Source of the DNA: JAWMQL01 sp033283165
GTDB lineage: Bacteria > Pseudomonadota > Gammaproteobacteria > Pseudomonadales > Halieaceae
DNA: 64,000 nucleotides
Direction of reading: 5' to 3'
NCBI GenBank assembly: GCA_033283165.1
Contig: JAWMQL010000002.1
Span: 434,001-498,000, forward strand
Shown here in pieces: positions 60,220 to 64,000 of this stretch (positions are counted from its first letter, which is position 1; the number at the start of each line of letters is the position of its first letter). Under the pieces are notes generated by a model. That model ran no database searches. It saw nothing but the letters and a program-made list of their open reading frames with translations, and was not told the origin of the DNA. Position numbers and translations under genes: made by a program.

Positions 60220-60579
60220 ATGAAAGAAAAACGCCGTCACGTACGCCTGCCACTGGAGAGCCGGGTCTTCATCGAGCTGCTGGCGCCGTCGCCCGGGGGC
60301 GAGGAACCGGCTGAAATCGCCCTGTGCCAGACCGAGGACGTGTCCCGGCGCGGATTCCGGGTTGAACTGGGCACAGAACTGCAGCGCGGCGCCATACTCC
60401 AGATCGGGGTCGACCTGCCAGGTGCCGAGGAGACCCTGCACCTGGCTGCTGAGGTGCGCTGGTGCGGGGCCGTGGAAGATTCACCGGAACCGCGATGGGC
60501 CGCGGGCTTTGAACTGCTGGACGCGGAAGGCACCGACCTGGAACTGTGGCAGGCCCTGCTGGAGGGGATGGAGGGCTAG
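60220..60579 (+). CDS. PilZ-domain protein, 119 aa
   Basis: A c-di-GMP receptor domain. The two signature blocks are RRHVRLPLE (Arg-x3-Arg-like) near the N-terminus and EDVSRRGFRVELG (D-x-S-x2-G) at about residue 43. Full length is one PilZ domain. Its 3' end and that of the convergent pilU gene lie in one inverted repeat. With PilU next to it, control of type IV pilus motility is plausible. Confidence 0.88.
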   Translation: MKEKRRHVRLPLESRVFIELLAPSPGGEEPAEIALCQTEDVSRRGFRVELGTELQRGAILQIGVDLPGAEETLHLAAEVRWCGAVEDSPEPRWAAGFELLDAEGTDLELWQALLEGMEG

Positions 60580-60635
60580 TGCCCTGTTCTATCCGGCTGG
60601 TTCGTTGCGATGCTGTGTACAGGACCGGGCACTAG
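60576..60635. terminator. Inverted repeat spanning both stop codons of convergent PilZ and pilU genes
   Basis: CTAGTGCCCTGTTCT (60576-60590) and AGGACCGGGCACTAG (60621-60635) are reverse complements with two mismatches. The TAG stop of the PilZ gene (60577-60579) and the stop of pilU (60632-60634, read on the other strand) both lie in the arms. A bidirectional transcription terminator or mRNA 3' end stabiliser is the likely role, though a T-tract is lacking. Confidence 0.6.
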
Positions 60636-61774
60636 TTCCGGAAGATCACACCCTCGTCCTCATCATCCCTGGCCTCGAGGCTGAAACCGGCCAGGCCGCC
60701 GGACGCTGACTGCTCCTCTTTCTCGAACTTGATCTTTAGCCGCACGTTATTGGGCGAATCGGCATTTTTCAGCGCCTCTTCCTCCGAGATCAAGCCCTGC
60801 TTGTAGAGTTCGAACAGGGCGCTGTCGAAGGTCTTCATGCCGATATTTTCTGACTTCTGCATCACCTCCTTGATGCCGTCGATACTGCCCTTCAGAATCA
60901 GGTCTGCCACCATCGGGGTACCGAGCAAGACCTCGATCGCGGCGCAGCGCTTGCCATCGACAGTGGGTATCAATCGCTGGGACACGAAGGCCTGAAGGTT
61001 GATGGACAGGTCCATGAGCAACTGGGCCCGGCGCTCCTCGGGGAAGAAGTTGATGATCCGATCCAGCGCCTGGTTGGCGTTGTTGGCGTGCAGGGTGGAA
61101 ATACACAAATGCCCGGTCTCGGCGAAGGCTATGGCGTGTTCCATGGTCTCCCGGTCCCTGATCTCACCGATCAGTATCACGTCCGGGGCCTGGCGCAGGG
61201 TATTTTTCAGGGCATTGTGCCAATTGCGTGTGTCCACCCCGACCTCACGCTGGTTGACGATGCACTTCTTGTGACTGTGGACATATTCGATGGGGTCTTC
61301 CACCGTGACGATATGGCCACTGCTGTTGGCGTTGCGGTAGTCAATCAGTGCGGCCAGCGAGGTCGACTTACCCGAGCCTGTGGCACCCACAAACAACATC
61401 AGGCCACGCTTGCGCATGACCACGTCGATCAGGATGGGTGGCAGACGCAGGTCTTCCCAGTTGGGGATCTCAGCCACGATATTACGGGCCACGATACCGA
61501 CCTCGTTGCGCTGCATGAAGATATTGACGCGGAAGCGACCGTAGCCCGACACCGAGGTGGCCAGGTTCATCTCCAGTTCGTGCTCAAACTCCGCCTGCTG
61601 GGTTTCATCCATCAGTTCGTAGGCGATGTCCTTGATTTCCCCGGGCTGCATGATCTCGCTGGCGATGGGCTGCAGCTGTCCCTCAAACTTGGCACAGGGC
61701 GGCGCGCCCGTGCTGAGATAGAGATCTGAGCCACCCCGACTGGACAGGGTCTTGAGCCACTCCGTTATTCGCAT
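60632..61774 (-). CDS. pilU: Type IV pilus retraction-type ATPase PilU, 380 aa
   Basis: A PilT/PilU-family hexameric ATPase for twitching motility. Walker A is GATGSGKST (residues 130-138), the Asp box VEDPIEYVHSH, Walker B VILIGEIRDRETM and the His box STLHANNANQALDRII. The RLIPTVDGKRCAAIEVL and SIDGIKEVMQKSENIGMKTFD parts and the extended acidic C-terminus (SLEARDDEDEG) favour PilU over PilT. pilT itself is not in the window. Start ATG 61774. Confidence 0.92.
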   Translation of the reverse strand: MRITEWLKTLSSRGGSDLYLSTGAPPCAKFEGQLQPIASEIMQPGEIKDIAYELMDETQQAEFEHELEMNLATSVSGYGRFRVNIFMQRNEVGIVARNIVAEIPNWEDLRLPPILIDVVMRKRGLMLFVGATGSGKSTSLAALIDYRNANSSGHIVTVEDPIEYVHSHKKCIVNQREVGVDTRNWHNALKNTLRQAPDVILIGEIRDRETMEHAIAFAETGHLCISTLHANNANQALDRIINFFPEERRAQLLMDLSINLQAFVSQRLIPTVDGKRCAAIEVLLGTPMVADLILKGSIDGIKEVMQKSENIGMKTFDSALFELYKQGLISEEEALKNADSPNNVRLKIKFEKEEQSASGGLAGFSLEARDDEDEGVIFRN

Positions 61775-61992
61775 AATCCTCCCCCGCTTGCAACGAAAGC
61801 CCTACTCTAGCAGTTTGCCTTTGGCCGGCAACAAATTTCGTTAGTTTTCAATCATTAACGAGACCGGGAACGACAGGACAACATGCTGAACTATACTGGG
61901 CAATTCGGCGCCGCAGCCGGTACGCAGCGCAGGCGCCGCGAAGCCGCTGGTTACAATACGGCGCGACGACAAACCCTGACGGAGAGACCCGC

Positions 61993-63057
61993 TTGGAAAA
62001 TGAACGCCCCACCCCGCTAATCGAGGATCTCGAAGGTACGCGCAGCAAGCTGCAGGCCTGGATCGGTGACCACCTGGGCAGGCCGGTGACGGTCAGCGAC
62101 CTGAACATTCCCGAGTCCACCGGCATGTCCAATGTCACCCTGCTGTTTGACGTGGAATGGGAACAGGACGGCGCCCGGTACAGCGAACCCTATGTGGGAC
62201 GCCTGCAACCGGAAATCGAGCGCCCCGTTTTCCCCGCCTACGACCTGCGCCTGCAATACGAGGTGATGGACAGCGTCGGACGCAACAGCGATATCCCGGT
62301 GCCAGAACTGCGCGGGCTGGAGCTGGGCAAGGAACTGCTGGGCGTCCAGTTCTACCTGATGAAGCGCACGGATGGCAGGATTCCCACCGATATGCCGCCC
62401 TACAACATGGACGGCTGGATGATGCACGAAACCAGCGAGGCACAGCGTGCGGCCATGTGGCGGGCCGGCATCTCCACGATGGCTCGCTTTCACCAGTTGG
62501 ACTACCGCGAGTTGGGTTTAGGCCACCTGCAGGACGAAGGCAGGACGCCTCTGCAGCAGCAATTGCGTTATTGGCGGGACTACCTGGACTGGGGCATGGA
62601 GGGCGGCGGCCACGCTATCGGGGAGCGCGCCCTGGACTGGCTGGAGGCCAACCAGCCCGTCGATGAGCCCACCGTGCTGTGCTGGGGCGATTCGCGCATA
62701 GGCAATATGATCTTCAAGGAAAGCCTGGACGAAGTGGCCGCTGTGCTGGACTGGGAGATGGCGGTACTGGGTAACCCCGTACAGGATATCGCCTGGTACA
62801 ACTACATCGACTCCACTTTCGCCGAGGGGCTGGGCTTTCCCCGCCTGCCGGGCCTGCCCTCCTACGAGGACAGTGTCGCCCAGTGGCAGGCGGAGTCCGG
62901 CTTCAGCGCCCGGGACTACGACTACTACCTGGTCTTCGCCGGCATGCGCTACGGGCTGATATTGTCCCGTATCATGCTGGCCACCGGGCAGGAGGGTGAG
63001 GTTCAGGGCAACTTCGCGGTAAAATTGCTGGAGACCCACCTCGACCGCCAGCAATAA
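61993..63057 (+). CDS. Aminoglycoside phosphotransferase-family kinase (ACAD10-like), 354 aa
   Basis: A protein-kinase-like fold: MSNVTLLFDVEW in the glycine-loop region, the catalytic VLCWGDSRIGNMIF and metal-binding AVLDWEMAVLGNP. The C-terminus keeps a helical lid. ACAD10/APH relatives in bacteria phosphorylate small molecules in lipid or xenobiotic catabolism; many sit beside acyl-CoA dehydrogenases, none of which is here. Start is TTG 61993 behind GGAGAG. The gshA gene starts 8 bases after. Confidence 0.83.
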   Translation: MENERPTPLIEDLEGTRSKLQAWIGDHLGRPVTVSDLNIPESTGMSNVTLLFDVEWEQDGARYSEPYVGRLQPEIERPVFPAYDLRLQYEVMDSVGRNSDIPVPELRGLELGKELLGVQFYLMKRTDGRIPTDMPPYNMDGWMMHETSEAQRAAMWRAGISTMARFHQLDYRELGLGHLQDEGRTPLQQQLRYWRDYLDWGMEGGGHAIGERALDWLEANQPVDEPTVLCWGDSRIGNMIFKESLDEVAAVLDWEMAVLGNPVQDIAWYNYIDSTFAEGLGFPRLPGLPSYEDSVAQWQAESGFSARDYDYYLVFAGMRYGLILSRIMLATGQEGEVQGNFAVKLLETHLDRQQ

Positions 63058-63065
63058 GGAGCCAC

Positions 63066-64000
63066 ATGCGCGCGCAACTGCAAGGACGACTGCAGGACCT
63101 TTCCTCACCCGAGCGTTTGCCGCTGCTCACGGGCATCCAGCGCGGCATCGAAAAAGAGAGTCTGCGCATCAGTCCGGATGGCCGCCTGGCCCAGACGCCG
63201 CACCCCCGGGGCCTGGGTTCGGCCCTGACCAACAGCAACATCACCACGGATTATTCCGAGGCCCTGCTGGAGTTCATCACCCCGGTCAGCCGGGAGATCG
63301 GGTCCAGCCTCGAGTTCCTGGAAGACATCCACAGCTACGTCTACCAGGAACTGGACGACGAGTTACTGTGGTGCGCCAGCATGCCCTGTATCACCAGCGG
63401 CGACGACAGCATTCCGGTGGCGCAGTACGGCAGCTCCAACGTGGCACGCATGAAGACCGTATATCGCTATGGCCTCGGCAATCGCTACGGCCGTCGGATG
63501 CAGGCTATCGCCGGTATCCACTACAATTTTTCCATGCCCGGAGAATACTGGCACCTGGCCTGGCAGGAGGCCGGCCGGCCGGGCGAACTGACCGGGTATA
63601 TCTCCGACCGCTACCTCGGGCTTATCCGCAATTTCAAACGCCACTCGTGGCTGCTTATTTACCTGTTCGGCGCCTCGCCCGCGGTGTGCGCCAGCTTTCT
63701 TCGCGGCCGCGATCACCACCAGTTACAGGCTTTCGATAGCGCGGGCAAGAGCCTCTACCTGCCCTACGGCACCGCCCTGCGAATGGGCGACCTGGGCTAC
63801 AACAGCGAGACCCAGAAAGGGCTGAACATCTGCTACAACTGCCTGGACAGTTATGTCGAGACGCTGCGCGACGCGATCAGGCATACCCACCCGCCCTACA
63901 CCGCCTACCCGGCGGGCGAGGGGGGCGACTACCAGCAACTCAACGCCGGCCTGCTGCAGATCGAGAACGAGTTTTACAGCCCCATACGGCCCAAGCGCGT
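63066..64000 (+). CDS. gshA: Glutamate-cysteine ligase GshA, 5' part (incomplete at window edge)
   Basis: The first enzyme of glutathione synthesis: ATP-dependent joining of glutamate and cysteine. The type I (gammaproteobacterial) start is evident: GIQRGIEKESLRISPDGRLAQTPHP, TDYSEALLEFITPV, SYVYQEL and AGIHYNFSMP; RNFKRHSWLLIYLFGASP and ENEFYSPIRPKR are also family-specific. About 311 of roughly 520 codons are present; the stop lies beyond the window. AAGGAG precedes ATG 63066. Confidence 0.95.
   Translation, partial: MRAQLQGRLQDLSSPERLPLLTGIQRGIEKESLRISPDGRLAQTPHPRGLGSALTNSNITTDYSEALLEFITPVSREIGSSLEFLEDIHSYVYQELDDELLWCASMPCITSGDDSIPVAQYGSSNVARMKTVYRYGLGNRYGRRMQAIAGIHYNFSMPGEYWHLAWQEAGRPGELTGYISDRYLGLIRNFKRHSWLLIYLFGASPAVCASFLRGRDHHQLQAFDSAGKSLYLPYGTALRMGDLGYNSETQKGLNICYNCLDSYVETLRDAIRHTHPPYTAYPAGEGGDYQQLNAGLLQIENEFYSPIRPKR

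Overview
This 64 kb window is a gene-dense, high-GC chromosomal segment of a gammaproteobacterium. The gene set fits best a marine, Halieaceae/Cellvibrionales-like lineage. This rests on a gammaproteobacterial-type gshA, an E. coli-like fadA, hslO, dinG, ptsP, pilU, ATP-dependent pckA, a phaD/phasin cluster, and lipid-type enzymes (thiolase-like, LLM, PhyH, acyltransferases). The taxonomic call is an inference from gene content, not from a marker phylogeny. No gap without a gene exceeds about 260 bases, and I saw no CRISPR array, complete insertion sequence, rRNA operon or prophage.

Layout. 1-1022: 3' end of fadA, a long inverted repeat, and a yqcC-like gene. 1090-2700: a polytopic membrane protein with a 15-bp tandem repeat. 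2743-2914: tRNA-Gly(CCC) followed by a duplicated fragment of its 3' end. 2939-4450: a lower-GC glucose/sorbosone-dehydrogenase-type lipoprotein gene that may be acquired. 4583-10258: MFS transporter, universal stress protein, LOG-family enzyme, HdfR-like LysR regulator, two small unknown proteins and a CorA-type channel. 10457-19091: a long, tightly spaced same-strand run (mscS, ptsP, a RimK with a TrkA_C tail, rimB, an aspartoacylase-like M14 deacylase, an MBOAT O-acyltransferase and an SGNH-like partner). 19097-29699: PhyH dioxygenase, MAPEG, DUF4345, OafA-type acyltransferase, a second polytopic membrane protein related to the one at 1090, dinG, glycerolipid acyltransferase, small proteins, a tyrosine phosphatase, TetR and a SnoaL-like protein. 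29763-30100: rpsT with a clear promoter and terminator.

30182-36276 is the most striking block: six overlapping or abutting genes encoding a HAD-UbiA fusion (DPPR synthase-like), a DprE1-like oxidase, a DprE2-like reductase, an epimerase-like SDR, a UGM/amine-oxidase-like flavoprotein and GtrA. Together they look like a pathway making and flipping polyprenyl-phosphoryl D-arabinofuranose, best known from mycobacteria. The two DD-motif membrane proteins at 1090 and 23287 could be GT-C transferases using such a donor, but that link is hypothetical.

36310-47563: a diiron ferritin-like protein divergent from an AraC regulator and a patatin-like lipase, LysE and EamA exporters, a PHA-system protein, a thiolase-like protein that seems to lack the catalytic residues, an LLM oxidoreductase, hslO, pckA and a GFA protein. 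47767-49722: a polyhydroxyalkanoate granule cluster (two phasin-like proteins with histone-H1-like tails at opposite ends, then a phaD-like regulator) with a near-perfect 24-bp-arm palindrome between the phasins. 49759-64000: methyltransferase, peroxiredoxin, SRPBCC lipoprotein, PqiA, DASS transporter, SMP-30-like protein, moaA, MoxR/CoxE pair, zinc-ribbon protein, DUF1631 and PilZ proteins, pilU, an APH-family kinase and the 5' part of gshA.
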